Origin: Jatrophihabitans_A lederbergiae
Lineage (GTDB): Bacteria > Actinomycetota > Actinomycetes > Mycobacteriales > Jatrophihabitantaceae
Length of the DNA: 64,000 nucleotides
Direction: 5' to 3'
NCBI RefSeq assembly: GCF_031845305.1
Contig: NZ_JAVREH010000002.1
Span: 62,001 to 126,000 of the forward strand
In this document: positions 50,188 through 56,855 of the stretch, piece after piece
Layout: the number at the start of each line of letters is the position of its first letter
Position numbering within the stretch: the first letter of the stretch is position 1
Notes under the pieces: generated by a model
Told to the model about the DNA's origin: nothing
Database searches by the model: none
What the model saw: only the letters and a program-made list of their open reading frames with translations
Position numbers and translations under genes: made by a program

Positions 50188-51107
50188 TGGGGCAGAAGGT
50201 AAACCCGAACGGGTTCCGCCTCGGCATCACCACCGACTGGAAGAGCCGTTGGTTCGCCGATAAGAACTATGCCGAGTACGTCAAGGAAGACGTTGCCATC
50301 CGTCGCCTGATGTCCAAGGGCATGGAGCGGGCCGGTATCGCCAAGGTCGAGATCGAGCGCACCCGTGACCGGGTTCGCGTCGACATCCACACCGCGCGTC
50401 CGGGCATCGTCATCGGCCGTCGCGGCGCCGAGGCCGACCGCATCCGCGGCGAGCTGGAGAAGCTCACCGGCAAGCAGGTGCAGCTCAACATCCTCGAGGT
50501 GAAGAACCCCGAGGCCGACGCTCAGCTGGTGGCCCAGGGTGTCGCCGAGCAGCTCTCCAACCGCGTGAGCTTCCGGCGCGCGATGCGCAAGAGCATGCAG
50601 TCGACGCTGAAGAGCCCGGGCGTCAAGGGAATCCGGGTGCAGTGCTCGGGCCGCCTCGGTGGCGCCGAGATGAGCCGGTCGGAGTTCTACCGCGAAGGTC
50701 GGGTGCCGCTACACACCCTCCGCGCGAACATCGACTACGGCTTCTACGAGGCGCGCACCACCTTCGGGCGCATCGGCGTGAAGGTCTGGATCTACAAGGG
50801 CGAGGTGCCCACCGGATCGCGCACCGAGCGTGAGGCCGCTGTCGCGGCCGAGGCGCTGCGCCAGCGTCGTGACCGGCCCGCCCGCCCGCGTCGTTCGGGT
50901 TCGCAGGGCACCACCGGTACCGGCGTGTCGACCGAGACCGATCGTGCGTCGGACGCTCAGGCGCCCGCGCTGGCCACCACCCTGCAGGACACCGAGCCGG
51001 TCGATGCGCCCGTGGTCGACGCGTTGGCAATCGAGGGCCGAGCGACGGAGGTCCCCGTGACCGACACCGCCGCAGCACCGGCGACCACTGAAACCACTGA
51101 GGGCTGA
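50187..51107 (+). CDS. rpsC: 30S ribosomal protein S3 with long C-terminal extension
   Basis: The mRNA-entry-channel protein, here 306 residues. MGQKVNPNGFRLGITTDWKSRWF, the KH domain (GIVIGRRGAEADRIRGELEKL) and FGRIGVKVWIYKGEVPTG are canonical up to about residue 220. The remaining 80-odd residues are low-complexity Ala/Thr/Asp/Val with no motif, longer than the E. coli protein (233 aa). ATG 50187 overlaps the rplV stop. Confidence 0.97.
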   Translation: MGQKVNPNGFRLGITTDWKSRWFADKNYAEYVKEDVAIRRLMSKGMERAGIAKVEIERTRDRVRVDIHTARPGIVIGRRGAEADRIRGELEKLTGKQVQLNILEVKNPEADAQLVAQGVAEQLSNRVSFRRAMRKSMQSTLKSPGVKGIRVQCSGRLGGAEMSRSEFYREGRVPLHTLRANIDYGFYEARTTFGRIGVKVWIYKGEVPTGSRTEREAAVAAEALRQRRDRPARPRRSGSQGTTGTGVSTETDRASDAQAPALATTLQDTEPVDAPVVDALAIEGRATEVPVTDTAAAPATTETTEG

Positions 51108-51110
51108 TAA

Positions 51111-51524
51111 ATGTTGATCCCACGGCGGGTTAAGCACCGCAAGCAGCACCACCCGGACCGTAATGGTGCGGCCAAGGGTGGCACCCGTGTCACCTTCGGC
51201 GAGTACGGCGTCCAGGCGCTCGAGCCGGCCTACGTCACCAACCGTCAGATCGAGTCGGCGCGTATCGCGATCAACCGGCACATCCGGCGTGGCGGCAAGG
51301 TCTGGATCAACATCTATCCGGACCGTCCGCTGACGAAGAAGCCGGCCGAAACCCGGATGGGTTCCGGTAAGGGTTCTCCGGAATGGTGGATCGCCAACGT
51401 CAAGCCGGGACGGGTCCTCTTCGAGCTGTCCTACCCGGACGAGAAGACCGCGAAAGAGGCGCTGACCCGCGCCATCCACAAACTGCCGATGAAGTGCCGC
51501 ATCGTGAAGCGGGAGGAGTTCTGA
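51111..51524 (+). CDS. rplP: 50S ribosomal protein L16
   Basis: A 137-residue protein that positions A-site tRNA. MLIPRRVKHRKQHHPDRNG and the loop RMGSGKGSPEWWIANVKPG are conserved. It starts 3 bases after rpsC; the stop overlaps the rpmC ATG (TGATG). Confidence 0.98.
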   Translation: MLIPRRVKHRKQHHPDRNGAAKGGTRVTFGEYGVQALEPAYVTNRQIESARIAINRHIRRGGKVWINIYPDRPLTKKPAETRMGSGKGSPEWWIANVKPGRVLFELSYPDEKTAKEALTRAIHKLPMKCRIVKREEF

Positions 51525-51754
51525 TGTCGAACGCCCACACCGACGAGCTCCGCGAGCTCCACGACGACGAGCTGCGCGCTCGGCACCGCGAAGCCAGGGA
51601 AGAGCTGTTCAACCTGCGCTTCCAGATGGCTACCGGACAGCTGGACAACAACCGGCGGCTGCGGGTCGTGCGCCACGACATCGCGCGGATCCTCACGATC
51701 CAGACCGAGCGGGAGCTCGGCTTGTCGGTCGCACCTGAAGGAGACTCGGCATGA
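51524..51754 (+). CDS. rpmC: 50S ribosomal protein L29
   Basis: A 76-residue two-helix protein at the tunnel exit. LREELFNLRFQ-type core (REELFNLRFQMATGQLDNNRR) and VRHDIARILTI are diagnostic. ATG 51524 overlaps the rplP stop; longer in-frame sequence upstream lies inside rplP. Its stop overlaps the rpsQ ATG (ATGA). Confidence 0.97.
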   Translation: MSNAHTDELRELHDDELRARHREAREELFNLRFQMATGQLDNNRRLRVVRHDIARILTIQTERELGLSVAPEGDSA

Positions 51755-52035
51755 CCGCAGAAGCATCGACCGGCGCGACCGGCCGCTCGTCGGACCGGAA
51801 GGTCCGTGAGGGCCTGGTCGTCAGCGACAAGATGGACAAGACCGTCGTGGTCGCCGTCGAAGACCGCGTCAAGCACCCGTTGTACGGCAAGGTCATCCGC
51901 CGTACGAACAAGTTGAAGGCTCACGATGAGGCGAACACCGCCGGCATCGGGGACCGCGTGCTGCTGATGGAGACGCGGCCACTGTCCGCCACCAAGCGCT
52001 GGCGCGTGGTCGAGGTCATCGAGCGGGCCAAGTAG
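51751..52035 (+). CDS. rpsQ: 30S ribosomal protein S17
   Basis: A 94-residue OB-fold primary-assembly protein. REGLVVSDKMDKTVVVAVEDRVKHPLYGKVI and ETRPLSATKRWRVVEVIERAK are canonical; the first 15 residues are an actinobacterial-type extension. The ATG overlaps rpmC. A 118-base gap follows. Confidence 0.98.
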   Translation: MTAEASTGATGRSSDRKVREGLVVSDKMDKTVVVAVEDRVKHPLYGKVIRRTNKLKAHDEANTAGIGDRVLLMETRPLSATKRWRVVEVIERAK

Positions 52036-52109
52036 TCTCTGACCCCGGTCGGAGTGCAGGACGTTCTGGCTCTTTCAGATAGGGCCCGAAGGCAGAGTAA
52101 GAGCCGGGC

Positions 52110-52157
52110 ATGTGCCAAGGCTCGGTTAGCCAAACGGATTTGGGAGTAAGGCTGTGA
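52110..52157 (+). CDS. Possible 15-codon coupling ORF before rplN
   Basis: ATG 52110 opens MCQGSVSQTDLGVRL, and its TGA overlaps the rplN GTG (GTGA at 52154-52157). The rplN ribosome-binding site GGGAG lies inside it. Its own upstream site is weak. It is one of several such ORFs in the spc operon. Confidence 0.3.
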   Translation: MCQGSVSQTDLGVRL

Positions 52158-52522
52158 TTCAGCAGGAGTCGCGACTGCGCGTCGCCGACAACACCGGGGC
52201 CAAGGAAATCTTGTGCATCCGCGTGCTGGGCGGCTCGGGTCGTCGCTATGCGGGCATCGGCGACACCATCGTCGCAACCGTCAAGGATGCGTTGCCCGGT
52301 GCCGGCGTCAAGAAGGGCGACGTGGTCAAGGCCGTCATCGTTCGTACGGTAAAGGAGCGTCGACGTCCCGATGGCTCCTACATCAAGTTCGATGAGAACG
52401 CGGCTGTGCTGATCAGGGCCGATGGCGAGCCCCGTGGAACGCGCATCTTCGGCCCGGTGGGCCGCGAGCTGCGTGACAAGAAGTTCATGAAGATCATCTC
52501 GTTGGCTCCGGAGGTGCTGTGA
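52154..52522 (+). CDS. rplN: 50S ribosomal protein L14
   Basis: A 122-residue intersubunit-bridge protein and docking site for RsfS. MIQQESRLRVADNTGAKEILCIRVLGGS is canonical, with a GTG start after GGGAGTAAGGCT. DENAAVLIRADGEPRGTRIFGPV matches the family. This is the first gene of the spc part of the cluster; its stop overlaps a 29-codon ORF that leads into rplX. Confidence 0.98.
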   Translation: MIQQESRLRVADNTGAKEILCIRVLGGSGRRYAGIGDTIVATVKDALPGAGVKKGDVVKAVIVRTVKERRRPDGSYIKFDENAAVLIRADGEPRGTRIFGPVGRELRDKKFMKIISLAPEVL

Positions 52523-52611
52523 TGAGCGAGGATCGCAAGGCCGCTTGCGGCCCGAGGACCGGAGCGAAGTCAGGGATGAGCGCTTGCGCGAAGACCGAGG
52601 TGGCACAGTGA
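52522..52611 (+). CDS. Possible 29-codon coupling ORF between rplN and rplX
   Basis: ATG 52522 overlaps the rplN TGA (TGATG), and the TGA at 52609-52611 overlaps the rplX GTG (GTGA), so the whole 85-base gap is one frame. The sequence begins and later repeats GATGAGCG and has the look of a short actinobacterial intergenic repeat. The peptide (MSEDRKAACGPRTGAK...) resembles nothing that I know. An AAGACCGAGG site for rplX lies inside it. Confidence 0.45.
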   Translation: MSEDRKAACGPRTGAKSGMSACAKTEVAQ

Positions 52612-52922
52612 AGATCAAGAAAGGCGACGAGGTCGTCGTCATCGCAGGCAAGGATCGTGGCAAGAAGGGTAAGGTACTCGCTGCTTTCCCTGCTGAGAAC
52701 AAGGTCCTCGTCGAAGGTATCAACCGGGTTACCAAGCACACCCCCGTCGCCGCGAACGCCCGTGGCGCGCAGACCGGCGGAATCGTGACCCAGGAGGCCA
52801 AGGTCGACGCCAGCAATGTGATGGTGGTCGTGGACGGCCAGGCAACTCGCGTCGGCTACCGCCGAGATGAAGAGACCGGCCGCAACGTTCGCGTGTCGCG
52901 TCGCACCGGAAAGGACCTGTAA
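52608..52922 (+). CDS. rplX: 50S ribosomal protein L24
   Basis: A 104-residue assembly-initiator with a KOW motif (KKGDEVVVIAGKDRGKKGKV). The C-terminal KVDASNVMVV and Arg-rich end are usual. GTG 52608 gives the standard KIKKGD start and overlaps the mini-ORF stop. The TAA shares its A with the rplE ATG. Confidence 0.97.
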   Translation: MKIKKGDEVVVIAGKDRGKKGKVLAAFPAENKVLVEGINRVTKHTPVAANARGAQTGGIVTQEAKVDASNVMVVVDGQATRVGYRRDEETGRNVRVSRRTGKDL

Positions 52923-53500
52923 TGACGACGGAGGCAAGCACCGCTACTCAGGTGCCAGCACCGCGTTTGAAGCTTCGCTACCGCGAAGAGATCATGCCGG
53001 CGATGCAGGGGGAGTTCTCGTACTCCAACCCCATGCAGGTGCCCGGTGTGGTCAAGATCGTCGTGAACATGGGTGTCGGCCAGGCCGCCAAGGACGCCAA
53101 GCTCATGGACGGCGCGGTCCGTGACCTGACGCTGATCACCGGCCAGAAGCCGCTGGTCCAGCGCGCCCGGGTGTCGATCGCGCAGTTCAAGCTGCGTGAG
53201 GGCATGCCGATCGGCGCGAAGGTCACGCTGCGCGGCGACCGGATGTGGGAGTTCCTGGACCGGCTGCTCAGCCTGGCCCTGCCCCGCATCCGTGACTTCC
53301 GCGGCCTGTCCCCGAAGCAGTTCGATGGCAACGGCAACTACACCTTCGGTCTGACGGAGCAGTCGATGTTCCACGAGATCGACCCCGACACGATCGATCG
53401 CCCGCGCGGCATGGACATCACTGTGGTGACCACCGCCAAGACCGACGACGAAGGTCGCGCGCTGCTCAAGGCGCTCGGCTTTCCGTTTAAGGAGAACTGA
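52922..53500 (+). CDS. rplE: 50S ribosomal protein L5
   Basis: A 192-residue central-protuberance protein that binds 5S rRNA. VVKIVVNMGVGQAAKDAKLM, ITGQKPLVQRARVSIAQFKLREGMPIG and the C-terminal MDITVVTTAKTDDEGRALL are conserved. It overlaps rplX (TAATG). Confidence 0.98.
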   Translation: MTTEASTATQVPAPRLKLRYREEIMPAMQGEFSYSNPMQVPGVVKIVVNMGVGQAAKDAKLMDGAVRDLTLITGQKPLVQRARVSIAQFKLREGMPIGAKVTLRGDRMWEFLDRLLSLALPRIRDFRGLSPKQFDGNGNYTFGLTEQSMFHEIDPDTIDRPRGMDITVVTTAKTDDEGRALLKALGFPFKEN

Positions 53501-53505
53501 CCCCC

Positions 53506-53691
53506 ATGGCAAAGACCTCGCTGAGGATCAAGGCCGCGGCAAAGCCGAAGTTCGCCGTCCGCGGTTACACCCGCTGTCAGCGGTGCGGTCGCGCGCACGC
53601 CGTCTTCAAGAAGTTCGGACTCTGCCGGATCTGCGTCCGCGAGATGGCCCACGCGGGCGAGCTCCCAGGTGTGACGAAGTCCAGCTGGTAA
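53506..53691 (+). CDS. rpsN: 30S ribosomal protein S14, zinc-binding (type Z)
   Basis: A 61-residue short S14. The zinc ligands Cys24/Cys27 (CQRC) and Cys40/Cys43 (CRIC) are complete, and the C-terminus GELPGVTKSSW is canonical for S14Z. GGAG precedes the ATG closely. Together with zinc-type L33 this implies zinc-dependent ribosomal forms; zinc-free paralogues, if any, are elsewhere. Confidence 0.98.
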   Translation: MAKTSLRIKAAAKPKFAVRGYTRCQRCGRAHAVFKKFGLCRICVREMAHAGELPGVTKSSW

Positions 53692-53694
53692 AAG

Positions 53695-53712
53695 CCCGAT
53701 TTCATAATCGGG
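53695..53712 (+). other. Hairpin after rpsN
   Basis: CCCGATT-TCAT-AATCGGG forms a 7-bp stem with a 4-base loop starting 4 bases after the rpsN stop. It opens the unusually long 247-base gap to rpsH and may mark RNA processing. Confidence 0.5.
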
Positions 53713-53815
53713 AGTCGATCAGGCAAACTTGTCTGGTTGTCAATCGCTTCGGGGTAGGCCCTGCGCCGGTGTACCGGCCTGATGGAACCGTTCCGAGAAA
53801 GGTAAGACCTAATCC

Positions 53816-53860
53816 GTGACTCTGTTCCCCGCCGGCCTTGAAAGCGAGGCCGTCTCATGA
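53816..53860 (+). CDS. Mini-ORF 1 of the rpsH leader cascade (14 codons)
   Basis: GTG 53816 opens MTLFPAGLESEAVS; its TGA overlaps the ATG of mini-ORF 2 (ATGA). GAGAAAGG lies about 14 bases upstream. It is the first of three near-identical peptides, each shifted by one reading frame. Confidence 0.5.
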   Translation: MTLFPAGLESEAVS

Positions 53861-53901
53861 CCCAGCTTCCCGCCGGCCTTGAAAGCGAGGCCGTCTCATG
53901 A
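53857..53901 (+). CDS. Mini-ORF 2 of the rpsH leader cascade (14 codons)
   Basis: ATG 53857 opens MTQLPAGLESEAVS; its TGA overlaps the ATG of mini-ORF 3. GCGAGG lies 8 bases before the ATG and belongs to the repeat, so every copy has its own ribosome-binding site. Confidence 0.55.
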   Translation: MTQLPAGLESEAVS

Positions 53902-53942
53902 CCCAGCTTCCCGCCGGCCTTGAAAGCGAGGCGGTCTCATGA
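53898..53942 (+). CDS. Mini-ORF 3 of the rpsH leader cascade (14 codons)
   Basis: ATG 53898 opens MTQLPAGLESEAVS, identical to mini-ORF 2. Its TGA (53940-53942) overlaps the rpsH ATG at 53939 (ATGA), so a ribosome leaving the peptide sits on the rpsH start. Confidence 0.55.
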   Translation: MTQLPAGLESEAVS

Positions 53943-54346
53943 CGATGACCGACCCCATCGCCGACATGCTTACCCGCCTGCGCAACGCCAACTCGGCTTA
54001 CCACGACACCGTCGTGATGCCGCACAGCAAGCTCAAGGGTCACATCGCCGAGATCCTGCAGCAGCAGGGTTACATCGGTGGTTTCGAGATCACCGACGCT
54101 CCGGACGAATTGCCCGGCAAGGTGCTGACACTGTCGTTGAAGTACGGGCCGAACCGCGAGCGAAGCATCGCCGGCGTGCGTCGGGTCTCCAAGCCGGGCC
54201 TCCGGGTATACGCGAAGTCCACCGGACTCCCGCGCGTTCTCGGCGGTCTCGGTATTGCCATCATCTCGTCCTCGTCCGGTCTCGTCACCGACCGGCAGGC
54301 CGCCAAGCGTGGAGTAGGCGGGGAAGTCCTCGCCTACGTCTGGTAG
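53939..54346 (+). CDS. rpsH: 30S ribosomal protein S8
   Basis: A 135-residue platform protein; in E. coli S8 represses the spc mRNA. TMTDPIADMLTRLRNANSAYHD and the C-terminal GVGGEVLAYVW are canonical. The ATG at 53939 lies at the end of a triple repeat carrying GCGAGG ribosome-binding sites; the conserved N-terminus begins right there. Translation is probably coupled to the upstream mini-ORFs. Confidence 0.98.
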   Translation: MTMTDPIADMLTRLRNANSAYHDTVVMPHSKLKGHIAEILQQQGYIGGFEITDAPDELPGKVLTLSLKYGPNRERSIAGVRRVSKPGLRVYAKSTGLPRVLGGLGIAIISSSSGLVTDRQAAKRGVGGEVLAYVW

Positions 54347-54356
54347 GGAGCGCAGC

Positions 54357-54893
54357 ATGAGTCGCATCGGAAAGCTGCCGGTCCCGGTCCCCAGTGGTGT
54401 CGAGGTCGCGATCGACGGCCAGAGCATCACGGTCAACGGCCCCAAGGGCAGCCTGTCGCACGTCGTGGCGGAGCCGATCACGGTCGCCCAGGAGGACGGC
54501 GCGCTGAACGTCGTCCGCCCGGATGACGAGCGCGTGTCCAAATCGCTGCACGGCCTGTCGCGCACGCTGATCGCGAACATGGTCGTCGGCGTGACCGACG
54601 GCTACGTCAAGAACCTCGAGATCGTCGGCACCGGTTACCGCGTCGCGGCCAGGGGCAGTGATCTCGAGTTTGCTCTCGGGTTCAGCCACCCGGTCGTCAT
54701 CACGGCTCCCGACGGGATTTCGTTCAGAGTCGATTCACCCACCCGCTTCGCGGTTCAGGGCATTGACAAGCAGAAAGTCGGCGAAGTGGCCGCTAACATC
54801 CGGAAGCTGCGCAAGCCTGACCCTTACAAGGGCAAGGGTGTGCGGTACCAGGGTGAGGTCATCCGTCGCAAGGCCGGAAAGACGGGTAAGTAG
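54357..54893 (+). CDS. rplF: 50S ribosomal protein L6
   Basis: A 178-residue two-domain protein near the sarcin-ricin loop. MSRIGKLPVPVPSGVEV, NGPKGSLSH and the C-terminal KPDPYKGKGVRYQGEVIRRK are conserved. GGGAGCG precedes the ATG. Confidence 0.98.
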   Translation: MSRIGKLPVPVPSGVEVAIDGQSITVNGPKGSLSHVVAEPITVAQEDGALNVVRPDDERVSKSLHGLSRTLIANMVVGVTDGYVKNLEIVGTGYRVAARGSDLEFALGFSHPVVITAPDGISFRVDSPTRFAVQGIDKQKVGEVAANIRKLRKPDPYKGKGVRYQGEVIRRKAGKTGK

Positions 54894-54895
54894 CC

Positions 54896-55285
54896 ATGGC
54901 TGCCACAAGCATCGTTAAGCGCGCACGGCGTTCGGCCGGCGTGTCCGCCGGCCGGCGGACGGGCAAGGCACGCAGGCACTTCCGCCTTCGCAAGAAGGTC
55001 GTGGGTACCGAATCGCGCCCCCGTCTGGTTGTCAATCGGTCGGCCCGGCACCTGTTCGTCCAGGTCGTGGACGACGGCAAGGGCGTGACCCTGGCCTCGG
55101 CCTCGACATTCAAGCTGACCGAGGGCGACAAGACTGAGCAGGCTCGCCAGGTCGGCGCCACGCTGGCTACGTCCGCCAAGGCCGCAGGCGTCAGCCAGGT
55201 CGTCTTCGACCGTGGTGGCAACACCTACACCGGCCGCATCGCGGCGTTCGCCGACGCGGCCCGCGAAGCCGGGCTGGAGTTCTGA
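54896..55285 (+). CDS. rplR: 50S ribosomal protein L18
   Basis: A 129-residue 5S-rRNA-binding protein. RLRKKVVGTESRPRLVVNRSARHLFVQVVDD and FDRGGNTYTGRIAAFADAAREAGLEF are typical. It begins 2 bases after the rplF stop; its stop overlaps an 11-codon ORF leading to rpsE. Confidence 0.97.
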   Translation: MAATSIVKRARRSAGVSAGRRTGKARRHFRLRKKVVGTESRPRLVVNRSARHLFVQVVDDGKGVTLASASTFKLTEGDKTEQARQVGATLATSAKAAGVSQVVFDRGGNTYTGRIAAFADAAREAGLEF

Positions 55286-55320
55286 TGAGCACTTATTCGA
55301 ACAGTGAGGGAAACGCCTGA
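55285..55320 (+). CDS. Possible 11-codon coupling ORF between rplR and rpsE
   Basis: ATG 55285 overlaps the rplR TGA (TGATG) and opens MSTYSNSEGNA, whose TGA overlaps the rpsE ATG at 55320 (TGATG). The rpsE ribosome-binding site GAGGGA lies inside it. The 34-base gap is thus fully traversable by reinitiating ribosomes. Confidence 0.4.
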   Translation: MSTYSNSEGNA

Positions 55321-55949
55321 TGGCTTCCGCAACCCAGGGAACGCAGCGCGGCCCCCGCAGCGGCGGAAACGAGCGCAGCGGCGGCAACGAGCGCGGCGGT
55401 CGTGACCGTCGCGACGGTCGCGCGGCGCCGGAGAAGAGCGCGCTGCTCGAGCGCGTCGTCACCATCAACCGGGTGGCGAAGGTCGTCAAGGGTGGTCGTC
55501 GCTTCAGCTTCACCGCTCTCGTGGTCGTCGGAGACGGCGACGGCACTGTCGGTGTCGGCTACGGCAAGGCCAAAGAGGTGCCCGCCGCCATCGCCAAGGG
55601 TGTCGAAGAGGCCAAGAAGAACTTCTTCAAGGTTCCACGCATTGCCCAGACGATCCCGCACCCCGTGCAGGGCGAGAAGGCAGCCGGCGTGGTGCTGCTG
55701 AAGCCGGCTAGTCCCGGTACCGGTGTCATCGCCGGTGGACCGGTGCGCGCTGTCCTGGAGTGCGCTGGCATCCACGACATCCTGAGCAAGTCCCTCGGCT
55801 CGGACAACCCCATCAACATCGTGCACGCCACCGAAGCGGCGCTGAAGCAGTTGGTCCGTCCTGAAGAGGTCGCCGCTCGCCGCGGTCTGCCGCTCGAGGA
55901 CGTCGCTCCTGCCGGTCTGCTCCGGGCGCGTGCGGGCCAAGGTTCGTAG
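55320..55949 (+). CDS. rpsE: 30S ribosomal protein S5
   Basis: A 209-residue protein of the decoding accuracy centre. After a 38-residue Gly/Arg/Asn-rich extension with SGGNER-type repeats, the S5 double-stranded-RNA domain begins (LLERVVTINRVAKVVKGGRRFSF) and the C-terminal LKSLGS-like IHDILSKSLGSDNPINIVHAT is conserved. No spectinomycin-resistance type change is evident to me. The ATG overlaps the upstream mini-ORF. Confidence 0.98.
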   Translation: MASATQGTQRGPRSGGNERSGGNERGGRDRRDGRAAPEKSALLERVVTINRVAKVVKGGRRFSFTALVVVGDGDGTVGVGYGKAKEVPAAIAKGVEEAKKNFFKVPRIAQTIPHPVQGEKAAGVVLLKPASPGTGVIAGGPVRAVLECAGIHDILSKSLGSDNPINIVHATEAALKQLVRPEEVAARRGLPLEDVAPAGLLRARAGQGS

Positions 55950-55962
55950 AGGAGCCTCACTG

Positions 55963-56145
55963 ATGGCGCGCTTAAAAATCACCCAGGTCCGATCCGAGAT
56001 CGGCTCGCAGGACAACCAGCGTCAGACGCTGCGTTCCCTCGGGCTGAAGCGGGTACGCGACGTCGTTGTCAAAGAGGACCGGCCGGAAATCCGCGGCATG
56101 GTCCAGACTGTGACCCACCTGGTCGCGGTCGAGGAGGTTGAGTAA
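55963..56145 (+). CDS. rpmD: 50S ribosomal protein L30
   Basis: A 60-residue protein. ARLKITQVRSEIGSQDNQRQTLRSLGLKR is diagnostic. ATG 55963 follows GAGGAG after the rpsE stop; a longer frame reaching into rpsE is rejected. Three bases separate it from rplO. Confidence 0.97.
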   Translation: MARLKITQVRSEIGSQDNQRQTLRSLGLKRVRDVVVKEDRPEIRGMVQTVTHLVAVEEVE

Positions 56146-56148
56146 CCG

Positions 56149-56604
56149 ATGGCAGAAGGTCCTCTGAAGGTGCACCACCTTCGCCCGGCGCCCGGCGCCA
56201 AGTCCGCCAAGATCCGGGTGGGTCGTGGTGAGGCTGGTCGGCGGGGTAAGACGGCTGGTCGTGGAACCAAGGGAAGCAAGGCCCGTTACCAGGTTCCCGC
56301 CGGCTTCGAAGGCGGCCAGATGCCGATCCACATGCGGCTGCCGAAGCTGAAGGGCTTCCGTAATCCGTTCCGGGTCGAGTTCCAGGTCGTCAACGTGGCC
56401 AAGCTCGCCGAGCTGTTCCCGCAGGGTGGCGCCGTGTCACCCCAGGCCCTGGTCGAGGCCGGCGCTGTCCGCAAGGGCGCTCCGGTGAAGGTTCTCGGAA
56501 CCGGCGACCTCGGTGGCGTCCAGCTGCAGGTCACGGCGAACGCCTTCTCGGCGAGTGCCGTCGAGAAGATCGCCGCCGCCGGCGGAAGCACGACAACGCT
56601 GTAG
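56149..56604 (+). CDS. rplO: 50S ribosomal protein L15
   Basis: A 151-residue assembly protein. LKVHHLRPAPGAKSAKIRVGRGEAGRRGKTAGRGTKG and GFEGGQMPIHMRLPKLKGF are canonical. A strong terminator follows, so secY is probably transcribed from its own promoter rather than only by read-through. Confidence 0.98.
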   Translation: MAEGPLKVHHLRPAPGAKSAKIRVGRGEAGRRGKTAGRGTKGSKARYQVPAGFEGGQMPIHMRLPKLKGFRNPFRVEFQVVNVAKLAELFPQGGAVSPQALVEAGAVRKGAPVKVLGTGDLGGVQLQVTANAFSASAVEKIAAAGGSTTTL

Positions 56605-56666
56605 TTGATCGGCGGTGTAGGTTGGCGTGCGGCACGGGCAGAGTGATCGGCAAGATACATGCGAGT

Positions 56667-56694
56667 TGGGCCGGACAGGGGACTGTCCGGCCCA
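56667..56694 (+). terminator. 12-bp hairpin terminator after rplO
   Basis: TGGGCCGGACAG (56667-56678) and CTGTCCGGCCCA (56683-56694) form a perfect stem with a GGGA loop. The following 160 bases contain a TATAAG (56801-56806) that may be the secY -10; no well-placed -35 is seen. Confidence 0.8.
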
Positions 56695-56855
56695 CTGCAT
56701 ATGCTCTCCGGGTTCGCGCGGCCACTGCCTGTGCAAGGGCGGCTGTTAGGCTCGCACCCAGTAGGACGGTCCACCGGTGCTGTGACAACTCCGGCAGGGC
56801 TATAAGTTCGAACTCCACAAAACGGATTTGATACTAACCCCGCGCAGGAGGATGT

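Larger units (their letters stand above)
53828..53942 (+). repeat. 41-bp tandem repeat, three copies, in the rpsH leader
   Basis: The unit CCCGCCGGCCTTGAAAGCGA plus the next 21 bases (through GTCTCATGACC) begins at 53828, 53869 and 53910; the last copy ends in the rpsH start codon. Copies differ at one base (GCC/GCG). Because 41 is not a multiple of three, each copy restarts translation in the next frame. Confidence 0.9.
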
